Positions 19,976-30,279 are shown, counted from the stretch's first letter. The stretch is DNA of 64,000 bases from Streptococcus salivarius (GCF_000785515.1 NZ_CP009913.1:834001-898000), one strand, 5' to 3'. Translations and numbers: made by a program. The notes: generated by a model not told the origin, from the letters alone.

Positions 19976-21100
19976 ATGACAACAGTTGAAATTAATGGAC
20001 TTAAGGATATGATTGCCTGTAATACTAGGATTTCATCTATTATCGATGACCATTTATCGTATTCGGGATATGATATTTCCGAGTTTATGGAAAATAAAGC
20101 GTCTTTTGAGGAAGTGATTTATCTCTTGTGGAATGGTCATCTTCCTACGCAAATGGAACTTAAGTATTTTGAAGCTGAGTTGCGTAAGAACTATGATATT
20201 TCTGATGCTGTAGAACAATGCATTCTTATCCAGTCTCGTCCACATTTGCACCCAATGAGTGTTTTACGTTCAACAGTCTCCCTTCTTGGGGTTTACAATG
20301 TGGACGCCGAGGAAAGATCCATGGAGGCAATTTATCAGCAAAGTATTGAATTGATGGCTAAATTGCCTACAATTATTACGACTTTTGCACGCTTACGTAC
20401 TGGTAAAATGCCCCTCAAACCAAGAGAAGATTTAGGTTTTGCTGCTAATTTTCTCTACATGCTGAATGGTGTTGAACCTTCTGAAATTGAAATTGAAGCT
20501 ATGAATAAGGCTTTAATTCTTCATGCTGATCATGAGTTGAATGCCTCAACTTTTGCAGCGCGTGTTTGTGCTTCAACCCTGACAGATATCTATTCTTGTG
20601 TTACAACAGCTATTGGTGCTCTAAAAGGTCCCTTGCATGGTGGTGCTAATGAACGCGTCTTTGATATGCTTAAAGAAATCCGTGAATCTGGTGATGTTAA
20701 TGCTTACTTGCAGGAAAAACTAGACTCTAAAGAGAAAATCATGGGATTTGGACACCGTGTATACAAGAAACAGGATCCTCGTGAAATTTTCTTAAGAGAT
20801 ATGGCTAAAAAGTTGACAGAGGGTACTGAGAATGAAGAATTCTTTAACATGTCTCAAGAAATTGAAGAATTCATGAAAGAAAAGAAGGGATTGATTCCCA
20901 ATGTGGACTTCTATTCAGCCACCGTATACCATACTCTAGGAATCGACAGTGATATCTTCACACTTATCTTTGCTATGAGTCGTGTTGCCGGCTGGATTGC
21001 TCATATTCAAGAGCAGCAAAAAAATAACAAATTGATTCGTCCACGCTCACAGTACATCGGACAAGAAAATATGACCTATATTCCTTTAGAAAAACGCTAG
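19976..21100 (+). CDS. gltA: Citrate synthase
   Basis: Condenses oxaloacetate and acetyl-CoA to citrate. The 374-residue protein is the short Gram-positive type. It shows the catalytic histidine regions [15 protein letters not shown] and GPLHGGANE and the catalytic aspartate region [13 protein letters not shown] and [16 protein letters not shown]. The ATG is 1 nt after the acn stop with GAAGGGAG inside acn as ribosome site. It is co-transcribed with acn and icd (also named citZ in some streptococci). Confidence 0.97.
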   Translation: MTTVEINGLKDMIACNTRISSIIDDHLSYSGYDISEFMENKASFEEVIYLLWNGHLPTQMELKYFEAELRKNYDISDAVEQCILIQSRPHLHPMSVLRSTVSLLGVYNVDAEERSMEAIYQQSIELMAKLPTIITTFARLRTGKMPLKPREDLGFAANFLYMLNGVEPSEIEIEAMNKALILHADHELNASTFAARVCASTLTDIYSCVTTAIGALKGPLHGGANERVFDMLKEIRESGDVNAYLQEKLDSKEKIMGFGHRVYKKQDPREIFLRDMAKKLTEGTENEEFFNMSQEIEEFMKEKKGLIPNVDFYSATVYHTLGIDSDIFTLIFAMSRVAGWIAHIQEQQKNNKLIRPRSQYIGQENMTYIPLEKR

Positions 21101-21113
21101 GGAGGAAAGCTAT

Positions 21114-22289
21114 ATGGCAGAAAAAATCGTAATGAAAAATGGACAGCTTCAAGTTTCTAATCGTCCAATTATCCCTTTTATTGAAGGGGATGGTGTTGGA
21201 CATGATATCTGGAAGAATGCCCAAGCAATCTTTGATAAAGCAGTAGAAGTAGCCTATGAAGGAAAGCGTCATATTGAGTGGCAAGAGCTTCTAGCCGGTA
21301 AAAAGGCTTATGACAAAACAGGTGAATGGTTGCCGAAAGAAACTTTGGAAGCTATTCGAGAAAGTTTAGTAGCTATTAAGGGACCGCTTGAGACGCCAGT
21401 AGGTGGTGGTATTCGTTCTTTAAATGTAGCTTTACGTCAAGAACTTGATCTCTATGCTTGTGTTAGACCTGTTCGTTACTTTGACGGAGTAGCAAGCCCA
21501 CTTAAGGAACCAGAAAAAACAAATATTACTATCTTCCGTGAAAATACCGAAGATATTTATGCGGGGATTGAATGGGAAGAAGGAACGGCAGATGTCAAGC
21601 GCGTGATTGAGTTTCTCCAGACAGAAATGAATGTTAATAAAATTCGCTTCCCAGAATCAAGTAGTATCGGAATCAAGCCAATTTCAATAGAAGGAAGTAA
21701 ACGTCTCATTCGCTCGGCTATCGACTATGCTCTCAAGAACAATCTAAAGAAAGTGACATTGGTTCATAAAGGGAATATTCAAAAATTCACAGAAGGTGGC
21801 TTCCGTAAATGGGGTTATGAAGTAGCTCAGGAAGACTATAAAGAAGAATTGCTGGCTGGTCGTTTAGAGATTAATGATATAATCGCTGATAACTTTCTCC
21901 AACAGATTCTTTTAAATCCAGAAAAATTTGATGTTGTTGCCTTAACCAACTTGAATGGTGATTATGCCAGTGATGCCTTGGCTGCACAAGTTGGTGGTAT
22001 CGGCATCTCCCCTGGAGCCAACATTAACTATCAAACAGGCCATGCTATTTTTGAAGCAACACATGGAACAGCTCCGGATATTGCAGATCAAGATAAGGCT
22101 AATCCTTGCTCAGTTTTATTATCTGGCTGCATGCTTCTAGATTATATTGGTTGGACTGAGGCAGCTCTACTGATTACAAGTGCTATTGAGAAGACATTTA
22201 AAGCTGATATCTTTACAGCTGACTTAGCATTTGGGAAACAAGCTTATTCAACGAGTGCATTTAGCAATCAAATTCTTTCAATTATGTGA
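21114..22289 (+). CDS. icd: Isocitrate dehydrogenase (NADP type likely)
   Basis: Oxidatively decarboxylates isocitrate to 2-oxoglutarate, the acceptor for ammonium assimilation. The 391-residue protein shows the substrate loop [20 protein letters not shown], then [15 protein letters not shown], the [14 protein letters not shown] block and the metal/cofactor segment [20 protein letters not shown]. The family is mostly NADP-dependent in Gram-positives; the cofactor was not decided from residues here. GGGAGG lies 10 nt before ATG. It ends the operon, and no clear terminator is visible in the following 170 nt. Confidence 0.96.
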   Translation: MAEKIVMKNGQLQVSNRPIIPFIEGDGVGHDIWKNAQAIFDKAVEVAYEGKRHIEWQELLAGKKAYDKTGEWLPKETLEAIRESLVAIKGPLETPVGGGIRSLNVALRQELDLYACVRPVRYFDGVASPLKEPEKTNITIFRENTEDIYAGIEWEEGTADVKRVIEFLQTEMNVNKIRFPESSSIGIKPISIEGSKRLIRSAIDYALKNNLKKVTLVHKGNIQKFTEGGFRKWGYEVAQEDYKEELLAGRLEINDIIADNFLQQILLNPEKFDVVALTNLNGDYASDALAAQVGGIGISPGANINYQTGHAIFEATHGTAPDIADQDKANPCSVLLSGCMLLDYIGWTEAALLITSAIEKTFKADIFTADLAFGKQAYSTSAFSNQILSIM

Positions 22290-22459
22290 TTGTTTTTGCT
22301 CGAAAATGAAAATTAACGATTGAAAACACCATGAAAGAAATTTTCTGAAAATGTTGTAAATAACTAGAGACTAGTATTTGCTTATGTTTTGAAAAATGAA
22401 AATGACCAGTAAAATGAGAGACAAGCTTTCGAAAAACTTGTAGAAAGTGCGTTTTAACC
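22290..22459. other. Intergenic stretch without recognised features
   Basis: AT-rich, no open frame of note and no convincing hairpin with a T run. Two short inverted repeats (ACTAG/CTAGT near 22364, ACAAG/CTTGT near 22421) are too weak to name. Confidence 0.5.
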
Positions 22460-22488
22460 TTGATAATCTCAATTAGCTATGTTATAAT
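22460..22488 (+). promoter_or_regulatory. ptsHI promoter
   Basis: TTGATA (22460-22465), 17-nt spacer, TATAAT (22483-22488) with TGT in front, an extended -10. Near-consensus and so strong, as expected for ptsHI. The leader is about 55 nt. Confidence 0.88.
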
Positions 22489-22550
22489 TCTAAATTGTAA
22501 GGGTTATCATTGATAACTCAAATATTCCAAATGAAGAAGGAGAATCCATT

Positions 22551-22814
22551 ATGGCTTCTAAAGATTTCCACATTGTTGCAGAAACAGGTATCCACGCACG
22601 TCCAGCTACTTTGCTTGTTCAAACAGCTAGCAAATTTGCTTCAGATATCACTCTTGACTACAAAGGTAAAGCAGTTAACCTTAAATCTATCATGGGTGTT
22701 ATGAGCCTTGGTGTTGGTCAAGGTGCTGACGTAACTATCTCTGCAGAAGGTGCTGATGCTGATGACGCAATCGCAGCAATCGCAGAAACAATGACAAAAG
22801 AAGGATTGGCATAA
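22551..22814 (+). CDS. ptsH: HPr, phosphocarrier protein of the PTS
   Basis: Cytoplasmic protein that passes phosphate from Enzyme I to sugar-specific EIIA domains and, when phosphorylated on serine by HPr kinase, acts with CcpA in carbon catabolite control. It has 87 residues. H15 in TGIHARPA is the catalytic histidine; S46 in [11 protein letters not shown] is the regulatory serine. The ribosome site GAAGGAG is strong. Codon choice is restricted, as in highly expressed genes. ptsI starts 4 nt after the stop. Confidence 0.98.
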
Positions 22815-22818
22815 GAAT

Positions 22819-24552
22819 ATGACAGAAATGCTTAAAGGAATCGCAGCATCTGATGGTGTTGCAGTTGCTAAGGCATATCTGCTTGTTCAACCGGACTTGT
22901 CATTTGAAACTGTAACAGTTGAAGATACAAGTGCAGAAGAGGCTCGTCTAGATGCTGCTCTAGCGGCGTCACAAGACGAGCTTTCTGTTATCCGTGAAAA
23001 AGCAGTTGAAAGCCTTGGTGAAGAAGCGGCAGCCGTTTTTGATGCTCACTTGATGGTTCTTGCTGACCCAGAAATGACTGGTCAAATTAAAGAAACTATC
23101 CGTGCTAAACAAGTTAATGCTGAAGCTGCTTTGACAGAAGTAACAGACATGTTTATCGCTATTTTTGAAGGTATGGAAGACAACCCATACATGCAAGAAC
23201 GTGCAGCGGATATTCGTGACGTTACAAAACGTGTGCTTGCTAACTTGCTTGGTAAGAAATTGCCTAACCCAGCAACAATCAATGAAGAATCAATCGTTGT
23301 TGCTCATGACTTGACACCATCTGATACAGCTCAGTTGAACAAAAAGTACGTAAAAGCTTTTGTTACTAATATCGGTGGACGTACTAGTCACTCTGCAATC
23401 ATGGCTCGTACACTTGAAATCGCAGCCGTTCTTGGTACAAATAACATCACAGAACTTGTCAAAGATGGCGACATTTTGGCGGTTTCAGGTATTACTGGTG
23501 AAGTTGTTATCAATCCTACTGAAGAGCAAATTGCTGAGTTTAAAGCAGCTGGTGAAGCTTACGCTAAACAAAAAGCTGAATGGGCTCTCCTTAAAGATGC
23601 TCAAACAGTTACTGCTGATGGAAAACATTTCGAATTGGCTGCTAACATCGGTACACCTAAAGACGTTGAAGGTGTAAATGATAACGGTGCAGAAGCTGTT
23701 GGTCTCTATCGTACAGAATTCTTGTATATGGATTCTCAAGACTTCCCAACTGAAGATGACCAATATGAAGCATACAAAGCAGTTCTTGAAGGTATGAACG
23801 GTAAACCTGTTGTCGTTCGTACAATGGATATCGGTGGGGATAAAGAACTCCCTTACTTCGATCTTCCTAAAGAAATGAACCCATTCTTGGGTTACCGTGC
23901 TTTGCGTATTTCTATCTCTGAAACTGGTAACCAAATGTTCCGTACACAATTGCGTGCGTTGCTTCGTGCATCTGTTCACGGTAAATTGCGTATCATGTTC
24001 CCAATGGTTGCTTTGTTGACTGAGTTCCGTACTGCTAAAGGTATTCTTGAAGAAGAAAAAGCTAAATTGGTTGCTGAAGGTGTTGCCGTTGCAGATGATA
24101 TCGAAGTAGGTATCATGATTGAAATCCCTGCTGCAGCTATGCTTGCTGACCAATTTGCTAAAGAAGTTGATTTCTTCTCAATTGGTACAAACGACCTTAT
24201 CCAATACACTATGGCTGCTGACCGTATGAACGAACAAGTTTCATACCTTTACCAACCATATAACCCATCAATCCTTCGTTTGATTAACAATGTTATCAAA
24301 GCGGCTCATGCTGAAGGTAAATGGGCTGGTATGTGTGGTGAAATGGCCGGTGACCAAACTGCTGTTCCACTTCTTGTCGGAATGGGCTTGGATGAGTTCT
24401 CAATGTCAGCGACATCTGTTCTTCGTACACGTAGCTTGATGAAGAAACTTGACACAGCTAAAATGGAAGAATACGCTAACCGTGCGCTTACTGAATGTTC
24501 AACAATGGAAGAAGTTCTTGAACTTTCAAAAGAATACGTTAACGTAGACTAA
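22819..24552 (+). CDS. ptsI: Enzyme I of the phosphotransferase system
   Basis: Autophosphorylates from phosphoenolpyruvate and donates to HPr. It has 577 residues. H191 in [13 protein letters not shown] is the phosphorylated residue. The PEP-binding barrel follows, with [32 protein letters not shown] and GMCGEMAGD. It is co-transcribed with ptsH and followed by a clear terminator. Confidence 0.98.
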
Positions 24553-24556
24553 TCAT

Positions 24557-24588
24557 AAAAAGTGGAGGCCTAGGCTTTCACTTTTTTT
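24557..24588 (+). terminator. Terminator after ptsI
   Basis: AAAAGTGGAGGCC-TA-GGCTTTCACTTTTTTT: long stem with two G-U pairs and a T run, directly after the gene. Confidence 0.9.
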
Positions 24589-24709
24589 ATAACTAAACAA
24601 AGACAAAATAATTGACTCATTCATTGGTTAGGAGTAGAATACGGCTAACCTAGGTTAATAATTAAAACTATTTTTTGTCAAAATTTTCTGAATAATTCTC
24701 GTTTAAATC

Positions 24710-24738
24710 TTGGATTATTTCTAAAAAAATGATAAAAT
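24710..24738 (+). promoter_or_regulatory. gapN promoter
   Basis: TTGGAT (24710-24715), 17-nt spacer, TAAAAT (24733-24738). The TTG start follows 32 nt later, after AAAAGGAG. Confidence 0.7.
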
Positions 24739-24770
24739 AGGTCTTATAATAGATAAAAGGAGTTACTATC

Positions 24771-26204
24771 TTGGCTAAACAATACAAAAACTATGTCAAT
24801 GGTGAGTGGAAAACATCTGAAAACGAAATTACTATTTACGCACCTGCAAACGGTGAGGAACTTGGATCAGTTCCAGCGATGAGCCAAGCTGAAGTAGACG
24901 AAGTCTACGCAGCAGCTAAAGCAGCACTTCCAGCATGGCGTGCGCTTTCATATGCTGAACGTGCAGCTTACCTTCATAAAGCAGCAGATATCTTGGAACG
25001 TGATGCAGAAAAAATCGGACAAGTTCTTTCTAAAGAAATCTCTAAAGGTTTGAAATCTGCAATCGGTGAGGTTGTTCGTACTGCTGAAATCATCCACTAT
25101 GCAGCTGAAGAAGGTTTGCGTTTGGAAGGTGAAGTGCTTGAAGGTGGTGCATTTGACGCTGGTAGCAAGAAAAAAATCGCTGTTGTTCGTCGCGAACCAG
25201 TAGGTCTTGTCCTTGCTATCTCTCCATTTAACTACCCAGTAAACTTGGCTGGTTCTAAAATTGCTCCTGCCTTGATTGCTGGTGACGTTGTTGCCTTCAA
25301 ACCACCAACACAAGGTTCTATCTCAGGTCTTCTTTTGGTTGAAGCATTTGTTGAAGCTGGTATCCCTGCAGGTGTCTTGAACTCTATCACAGGTCGTGGT
25401 TCTGTTATCGGTGACTACATCGTTGAACACAAAGCAGTTGATTTCATCAACTTCACAGGTTCAACACCAGTTGGTGAAAACATCGGTCGTTTGGCAGCTA
25501 TGCGTCCAATCATGCTTGAACTTGGTGGTAAAGATGCCGCTATCGTTCTTGAAGATGCTGACCTTGACTTGACTGCTAAAAACATTGTTGCTGGTGCTTT
25601 TGACTATTCAGGTCAACGTTGTACAGCTATCAAACGTGTCCTTGTAATGGATAGCGTTGCAGATGAATTGGTAGAAAAAGTAACTGCTTTGGTAGGTAAT
25701 ATCACTGTTGGTATGCCTGAAGAAAGCGCAAGCGTTACACCACTTATCGATACAAAAGCTGCTGACTTCGTTCAAGGTTTGATTGATGATGCAGTTGAAC
25801 AAGGTGCTACTGCTAAAACTGAATTGAAACGTGAAGGGAACCTTATCTACCCAGCAGTCTTTGACCATGTAACAACTGATATGCGTCTTGCTTGGGAAGA
25901 ACCATTTGGTCCAGTATTGCCATTCATCCGTGTATCTTCAGTTGAAGAAGCAATCAAGATTTCTAACGAATCTGAATTTGGACTTCAAGGTGCTGTCTTC
26001 ACACAAGACTACCCACGTGCATTTGCAATTGCTGAACAACTTGAAGTTGGTACAGTTCACATCAACAACAAAACACAACGTGGTACAGACAACTTCCCAT
26101 TCCTTGGTGTTAAAGGATCTGGTGCCGGAACTCAAGGTGTGAAATACTCTATCGAAGCTATGACTCGTGTGAAATCAACAGTATTTGATATCGCAAACTA
26201 CTAA
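24771..26204 (+). CDS. gapN: GapN, NADP-dependent non-phosphorylating glyceraldehyde-3-phosphate dehydrogenase
   Basis: Oxidises glyceraldehyde-3-phosphate straight to 3-phosphoglycerate and makes NADPH, the main NADPH source in streptococci without an oxidative pentose branch. It has 477 residues in the aldehyde dehydrogenase superfamily. It shows ELGGKDAAIVLEDAD with the general-base glutamate, catalytic C284 in YSGQRCTA, and EEPFGPVLP. The start is TTG at 24771 with AAGGAG correctly spaced; no ATG is available nearby and MAKQYKNYVNGEW matches the family N-terminus. Confidence 0.97.
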   Translation: MAKQYKNYVNGEWKTSENEITIYAPANGEELGSVPAMSQAEVDEVYAAAKAALPAWRALSYAERAAYLHKAADILERDAEKIGQVLSKEISKGLKSAIGEVVRTAEIIHYAAEEGLRLEGEVLEGGAFDAGSKKKIAVVRREPVGLVLAISPFNYPVNLAGSKIAPALIAGDVVAFKPPTQGSISGLLLVEAFVEAGIPAGVLNSITGRGSVIGDYIVEHKAVDFINFTGSTPVGENIGRLAAMRPIMLELGGKDAAIVLEDADLDLTAKNIVAGAFDYSGQRCTAIKRVLVMDSVADELVEKVTALVGNITVGMPEESASVTPLIDTKAADFVQGLIDDAVEQGATAKTELKREGNLIYPAVFDHVTTDMRLAWEEPFGPVLPFIRVSSVEEAIKISNESEFGLQGAVFTQDYPRAFAIAEQLEVGTVHINNKTQRGTDNFPFLGVKGSGAGTQGVKYSIEAMTRVKSTVFDIANY

Positions 26205-26235
26205 GAGTGTAGCTATTCAATCATTAAAAAAGTGT

Positions 26236-26265
26236 AAAGAGTCCCAATAATAGGGGCTCTTTTTC
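26236..26265 (+). terminator. Terminator after gapN
   Basis: AAAGAGTCCC and GGGGCTCTTTT arms around a short AT loop, then TTTTC. It lies just ahead of the next promoter. Confidence 0.88.
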
Positions 26266-26275
26266 TTTTAAAATA

Positions 26276-26284
26276 TGGTATAAT
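26276..26284 (+). promoter_or_regulatory. Promoter of the esterase/ATP-grasp cluster
   Basis: TGGTATAAT, a consensus extended -10, begins 11 nt after the gapN terminator. No good -35, as is common for extended -10 promoters. Confidence 0.72.
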
Positions 26285-26319
26285 AGAATTAAATTTCGAA
26301 TATAGAGAGTTTTCTGACA

Positions 26320-27147
26320 ATGAATAAATCTTATTTTTACTTGGTTATGAAGACGCATGAGTTAGAGGTACCATACACTGGTCAACTTCGTCGTGTGCGT
26401 GTTCTTCTACCTAAGAACTATGAAACGGATACAGATCGTTCTTACCCTGTCGTGTATTTCCATGATGGTCAGAATGTTCTTTATAGTAAGGAGTCGTTTT
26501 CTGGCTATTCTTGGAAGATTATCCCAACAATCAAGCGTAATCCTGATATTTCGCGCATGATTGTTGTAGCCATTGATAATGATGGTCCTGGCCGTATGAA
26601 TGAGTATTCTGCGTGGAAGTACCAAGAATCTAATATCCCTGGTGTCCAGTTCGGAGGTAAGGGTGTAGAGTATGCAGAGTTTGTCATGGATGTGGTTAAA
26701 CCCTTTATTGATAAGGAATACCGTACCCTCATTGACCGTCAGCATACAGCTATGATTGGTTCATCTCTCGGTGGTAATATTACTCAGTTTATGGGGCTTG
26801 ATTATAAGGAGCAGATTGGTTGTCTTGGGGTATTTTCTTCAGCTAACTGGTTGCATCAGGATGCTTTTGATCGTTACATGTCGCGTCAAAAGCTCGATTC
26901 AGATCAACGTGTCTACATATATGTAGGAACTGAGGAAGCTGATGATACTGACAAGACCTTGATGGCTGGTAATATTAAGCAGGCTTATATAGACTCTTCA
27001 TTGAGCTATTATCATGATTTGATTGCTCGTGGGGTTGATTTGGAAAATATCAAGATTCACATTCAATCTGGTGCTGAACACAATGAAGAAGCTTGGGCCG
27101 AGAATTTACCAGACTGTTTTCGCTTTTTCGCTGAAAAATGGGACTAG
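26320..27147 (+). CDS. Esterase-fold (alpha/beta hydrolase) protein
   Basis: Putative cytoplasmic esterase of 275 residues in the esterase D/enterochelin-esterase-like family. The fold is seen in the N-terminal beta region (RRVRVLLPKNY), the oxyanion region YPVVYFHDGQNVL, the nucleophile elbow GSSLGG with the serine near residue 146, and a histidine near the C-terminus in SGAEHNEEAW. No signal peptide. The substrate is unknown. I keep ATG 26320; a second in-frame ATG at 26347 (MKTHELEVPYT) is possible. It is first of three genes with equal 46-nt gaps, the second also an esterase-fold protein and the third an ATP-grasp enzyme. Confidence 0.85.
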   Translation: MNKSYFYLVMKTHELEVPYTGQLRRVRVLLPKNYETDTDRSYPVVYFHDGQNVLYSKESFSGYSWKIIPTIKRNPDISRMIVVAIDNDGPGRMNEYSAWKYQESNIPGVQFGGKGVEYAEFVMDVVKPFIDKEYRTLIDRQHTAMIGSSLGGNITQFMGLDYKEQIGCLGVFSSANWLHQDAFDRYMSRQKLDSDQRVYIYVGTEEADDTDKTLMAGNIKQAYIDSSLSYYHDLIARGVDLENIKIHIQSGAEHNEEAWAENLPDCFRFFAEKWD

Positions 27148-27193
27148 TCTTTATTAACGCAAATTAATTTAATTTAGGAAAAGGAATATAAAT

Positions 27194-27934
27194 ATGAATA
27201 TCGAACATCTTAGCCACTGGAGTGGTCAACTTAACCGTGAAATGTATGTTAACCGTTACGGGCACGCTGGTATCCCTGTTGTGGTTTTTGCCTCATCAGG
27301 TGGTAGCCATAACGAATACTCTGACTTTGGTATGATTGATGCTTGTGCACGTTTTATCGAAGAAGGACGCGTACAATTCTTTACACTTTCAAGTGTGGAT
27401 AGTGAAAGCTGGCTTTGTGATTGGAAAAACCCACATGATCGTGCTGAAATGCATCGCGCTTATGAACGTTATGTTATTGAAGAAGCTATTCCATTTATCA
27501 AACACAAAACTGGTTGGTTTGATCCAATGATGACAACAGGTTGTTCAATGGGGGCATACCATGCGCTTAATTTCTTCTTGCAACACCCTGATGTTTTCAA
27601 TAAAGTAGTAGCCCTTAGTGGTGTCTACGATGCTCGTTTCTTTGTGGGTGAGTTTGGAGGGGACGAAGCTATTTACCAAAATTCCCCATCAGATTATATC
27701 TGGAACCAAAATGATGGTTGGTTTATCGACCGCTACCGTCAAGCTGAGATCATCGTATGTACAGGTCTTGGTGCTTGGGAACAAGATGGTCTTCCATCTT
27801 ACTATAAACTCAAGGAAGCCTTTGAACAAAAGAATATTCCAGCTTGGTTCTCTGAGTGGGGTCATGATGTCGCTCACGATTGGGAATGGTGGCGTAAACA
27901 AATGCCTTATTTCCTTGACAATATGAACCTATAA
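27194..27934 (+). CDS. Second esterase-fold protein
   Basis: Protein of 246 residues, alpha/beta hydrolase fold of the putative esterase family. The nucleophile elbow is GCSMGAYH (serine near residue 118). The oxyanion-type segment is VVVFASSGGSHNEY, and a late histidine occurs in EWGHDVAHDWEWW. It is only distantly like its upstream neighbour, so the pair does not look like a recent duplication. No signal peptide or membrane segment. Good ribosome site AAAAGGAA. Substrate unknown. Its conserved position before an ATP-grasp gene suggests a shared substrate, for example a peptide or amide made by that ligase; this is inference. Confidence 0.82.
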   Translation: MNIEHLSHWSGQLNREMYVNRYGHAGIPVVVFASSGGSHNEYSDFGMIDACARFIEEGRVQFFTLSSVDSESWLCDWKNPHDRAEMHRAYERYVIEEAIPFIKHKTGWFDPMMTTGCSMGAYHALNFFLQHPDVFNKVVALSGVYDARFFVGEFGGDEAIYQNSPSDYIWNQNDGWFIDRYRQAEIIVCTGLGAWEQDGLPSYYKLKEAFEQKNIPAWFSEWGHDVAHDWEWWRKQMPYFLDNMNL

Positions 27935-27980
27935 TTTCTTTGTCCATCCCATCTAAATAACTATAAAAGAGGAATTACTA

Positions 27981-29144
27981 ATGAATTATCTTGTTATTTC
28001 ACCATACTATCCACAAAACTTCCAACAGTTTACAGTTGAACTTGCAAATAAGGGAATCACAGTTCTTGGTATTGGTCAAGAGCCTTATGAGCAATTGGAT
28101 CAACCTTTGAAAGAGGCTTTGACTGAGTACTTCCGTGTAGACAATCTGGAAAACTTGGATGAAGTTAAACGTGCGGTAGCCTTTCTTTTCTATAAACATG
28201 GACCAATTGACCGAATCGAATCTCATAACGAATACTGGTTGGAATTGGATGCTGCTCTTCGTGAACAGTTCAATGTTTTTGGTGCTAAGCCAGAAGATCT
28301 TAAGAAGACTAAATTCAAGTCTGAAATGAAAAAACTCTTCCAAAAAGCTGGAGTTCCAGTTGTACCTGGTGCTGTCATTAAAACTGATGAAGATGTGGAT
28401 AAAGCTGTGAAAGAAATCGGCCTTCCAATGATTGCTAAGCCTGATAATGGGGTTGGTGCAGCTGCAACCTTCAAACTTGAAACAGAAGATGATATCAATC
28501 ACTTTAAGGCTGAGTGGGATCATGAAACAGTTTATTTCTTTGAAAAATTTGTAACTTCAAGCGAAATCTGTACTTTCGATGGTTTGATTGATCATGACGG
28601 TAATATTGTCTTCTCGACAACTTTTGATTATGCCCACACACCACTTGACTTGATGATTTACAAGATGGATAATTCTTACTACGTTCTTAAGGAAATGGAT
28701 CCTAAGTTACGTAAGTATGGTGAGGCAATTGTCAAAGAATTTGGTATGAAGGAACGTTTCTTCCATATTGAGTTCTTCCGTGATGGTGACGATTATATTG
28801 CTATTGAATATAACAACCGTCCAGCAGGTGGTTTCACAATCGACGTGTATAACTATGCTCACTCTCTCGATTTGTACAAGGGGTATGCGGATATCGTTGC
28901 TGGCGAACCATTCCCAGCTTCTCAGTTTGAGCCACTTTACTGTTTGGCGACTTCACGTCGTGCAAGCTCTCACTATGCTTACTCAGAAGAAGAACTTTTT
29001 GATAAGTATCGTGAACAACTTAAAGTTAAGAAAATTATGCCTGCAGCCTTTGCAGAGTTGCAAGGTGACTTCCTCTATATGTTGACAACTCCAAGTCGTG
29101 AGGAAATGGAACAAATGATTGAGGACTTTGGTAAAAAAGCCTAA
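27981..29144 (+). CDS. ATP-grasp domain protein, carboxylate-amine ligase-like
   Basis: Soluble protein of 387 residues with an N-terminal Rossmann-like pre-ATP-grasp region (MNYLVISPYYPQNFQQF) and an ATP-grasp core at about residues 105-310. The core shows KTKFKSEMKKLFQKAGVPV, the lysine in GLPMIAKPDNGVGAAAT, the FEKFVTSSEICTFDG strand and the metal-binding end HIEFFRDGDDYIAIEYNNRPAGG. It resembles the carbamoyl-phosphate-synthase large-chain/biotin carboxylase branch but has no partner domains. The likely chemistry is acyl-phosphate formation followed by amide or peptide bond formation; the substrates are unknown. It is the last gene of the three-gene unit. Confidence 0.85.
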   Translation: MNYLVISPYYPQNFQQFTVELANKGITVLGIGQEPYEQLDQPLKEALTEYFRVDNLENLDEVKRAVAFLFYKHGPIDRIESHNEYWLELDAALREQFNVFGAKPEDLKKTKFKSEMKKLFQKAGVPVVPGAVIKTDEDVDKAVKEIGLPMIAKPDNGVGAAATFKLETEDDINHFKAEWDHETVYFFEKFVTSSEICTFDGLIDHDGNIVFSTTFDYAHTPLDLMIYKMDNSYYVLKEMDPKLRKYGEAIVKEFGMKERFFHIEFFRDGDDYIAIEYNNRPAGGFTIDVYNYAHSLDLYKGYADIVAGEPFPASQFEPLYCLATSRRASSHYAYSEEELFDKYREQLKVKKIMPAAFAELQGDFLYMLTTPSREEMEQMIEDFGKKA

Positions 29145-29156
29145 TCTGTATATGTT

Positions 29157-29188
29157 AAAAGCACTTCAGAGTAAACTGAAGTGCTTTT
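29157..29188. terminator. Convergent terminator between ATP-grasp gene and helicase gene
   Basis: AAAAGCACTTCAG and CTGAAGTGCTTTT form a 13-bp perfect stem with a 6-nt loop. A/T tracts on both sides let it serve both genes. Confidence 0.9.
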
Positions 29189-29196
29189 GTAATGCC

Positions 29197-30279
29197 TTAT
29201 TTTTCGTGAAGTTCTTGATTTTTAAGAACCAGTTCTGAAATTTTAGCGAATTTTTTAAGTTTTTTGAGGTCTTCTGGATGGGTTACAAAGCTAATGACGC
29301 TGCCTTCATTTCCCATACGACCAGTACGTCCTGCACGGTGAGTATAGGCTTCGCGATCTCGAGGAATATCGAAGTTGATGACTACCTCTAGATTTTCAAT
29401 ATCGATGCCGCGTGCCAAGAGATCAGTACCTAGTAAGAGTGAAATCTCATGATTCTTGAATTTTTCCAAGATAACCTTACGGAATTTGACGTTGATGTCA
29501 CTAGCCAATGATACCGCTGAAGCCCCGTTAAATTGAAGGCGTTCTTCAGTAGCCCCCAGGTCAGATAGACTGTTAAAAAAGACAAGACAACGGAAGTCAG
29601 GTATATTGGAGAACTTACGGAGAAGTTCGACACGGTTGCGTTTATCAACACTGATAAAATAATGTTTGATGGTGTCAATTTCTTGATCAGATAGGTCATA
29701 AACGATGGTATTTTCGACAAGATTTTGATCATCAATTTTGTTGGTTGCCGAAATATAAATCATTTGATGGTCACGAGGAACATGGTGGCTGATTTTTGTC
29801 ACAAAGTGGTATTGGCTATCACTGAGAAGCTCATCAAATTCATCTAGGACGATGGTGTTGACATTCATCATCTTGATCTTTTTGAGTTTAATCAGCTCAA
29901 AGACACGGCCAGGTGTTCCGATGAGAATTTCCGGTCCTTTCTTCAGGCGTTCAATTTGTCTCTTTTGACTAGAGCCAGAAAGGAAGAGTTGGGCAGTGAG
30001 TCCTAGTGGCTCAGCCCATTGTTTGGTCACATCAAAAATCTGTCCAGCAAGCTCTGAATTGGGTGCTAGGATAAGCAATTGCTGAGATTTTTTGGGCTTG
30101 AGTGAGAGGAGCAATGGGAGAAGGTAGGCTAGAGTCTTACCTGTTCCTGTAGGACTGATACCTAGGATATTGTCTCCTTCAGTGATTGGGGCAAAGAGTT
30201 CTTTTTGAATGGCAGTCTCTGTAGTGATTCCTTTTTCTTTAAGGAGGTCTTGCCATTGTTCAGGAAAGTTTTTAAACAT
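29197..30279 (-). CDS. DEAD-box RNA helicase
   Basis: ATP-dependent RNA helicase of 360 residues, a compact two-domain form without a long C-terminal extension. Motifs in order: Q-type region TAIQKELFAPI, Walker A SPTGTGKT (42-49), GTPGRV, motif II with DEFD in place of DEAD (VLDEFDELL), motif III SATN in place of SAT plus a following Asn, ARGID, and HRAGRTGRMG. Related streptococcal proteins are annotated as cold-shock or ribosome-assembly helicases; the exact role is not decided here. Divergent from udk, with a TGATATAAT extended -10 on the minus strand at 30312-30320. Confidence 0.92.
   Translation of the reverse strand: MFKNFPEQWQDLLKEKGITTETAIQKELFAPITEGDNILGISPTGTGKTLAYLLPLLLSLKPKKSQQLLILAPNSELAGQIFDVTKQWAEPLGLTAQLFLSGSSQKRQIERLKKGPEILIGTPGRVFELIKLKKIKMMNVNTIVLDEFDELLSDSQYHFVTKISHHVPRDHQMIYISATNKIDDQNLVENTIVYDLSDQEIDTIKHYFISVDKRNRVELLRKFSNIPDFRCLVFFNSLSDLGATEERLQFNGASAVSLASDINVKFRKVILEKFKNHEISLLLGTDLLARGIDIENLEVVINFDIPRDREAYTHRAGRTGRMGNEGSVISFVTHPEDLKKLKKFAKISELVLKNQELHEK

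Noticed and set aside
22364..22376. Short palindrome ACTAG-AGA-CTAGT after icd
   Set aside because: Five-bp arms and no T run; too weak for a terminator or operator call.
24771..24773. gapN as a gene with a damaged start because no ATG is present
   Set aside because: TTG with AAAAGGAG at the correct distance and a normal family N-terminus explain it; TTG starts are common in low-GC Gram-positives.
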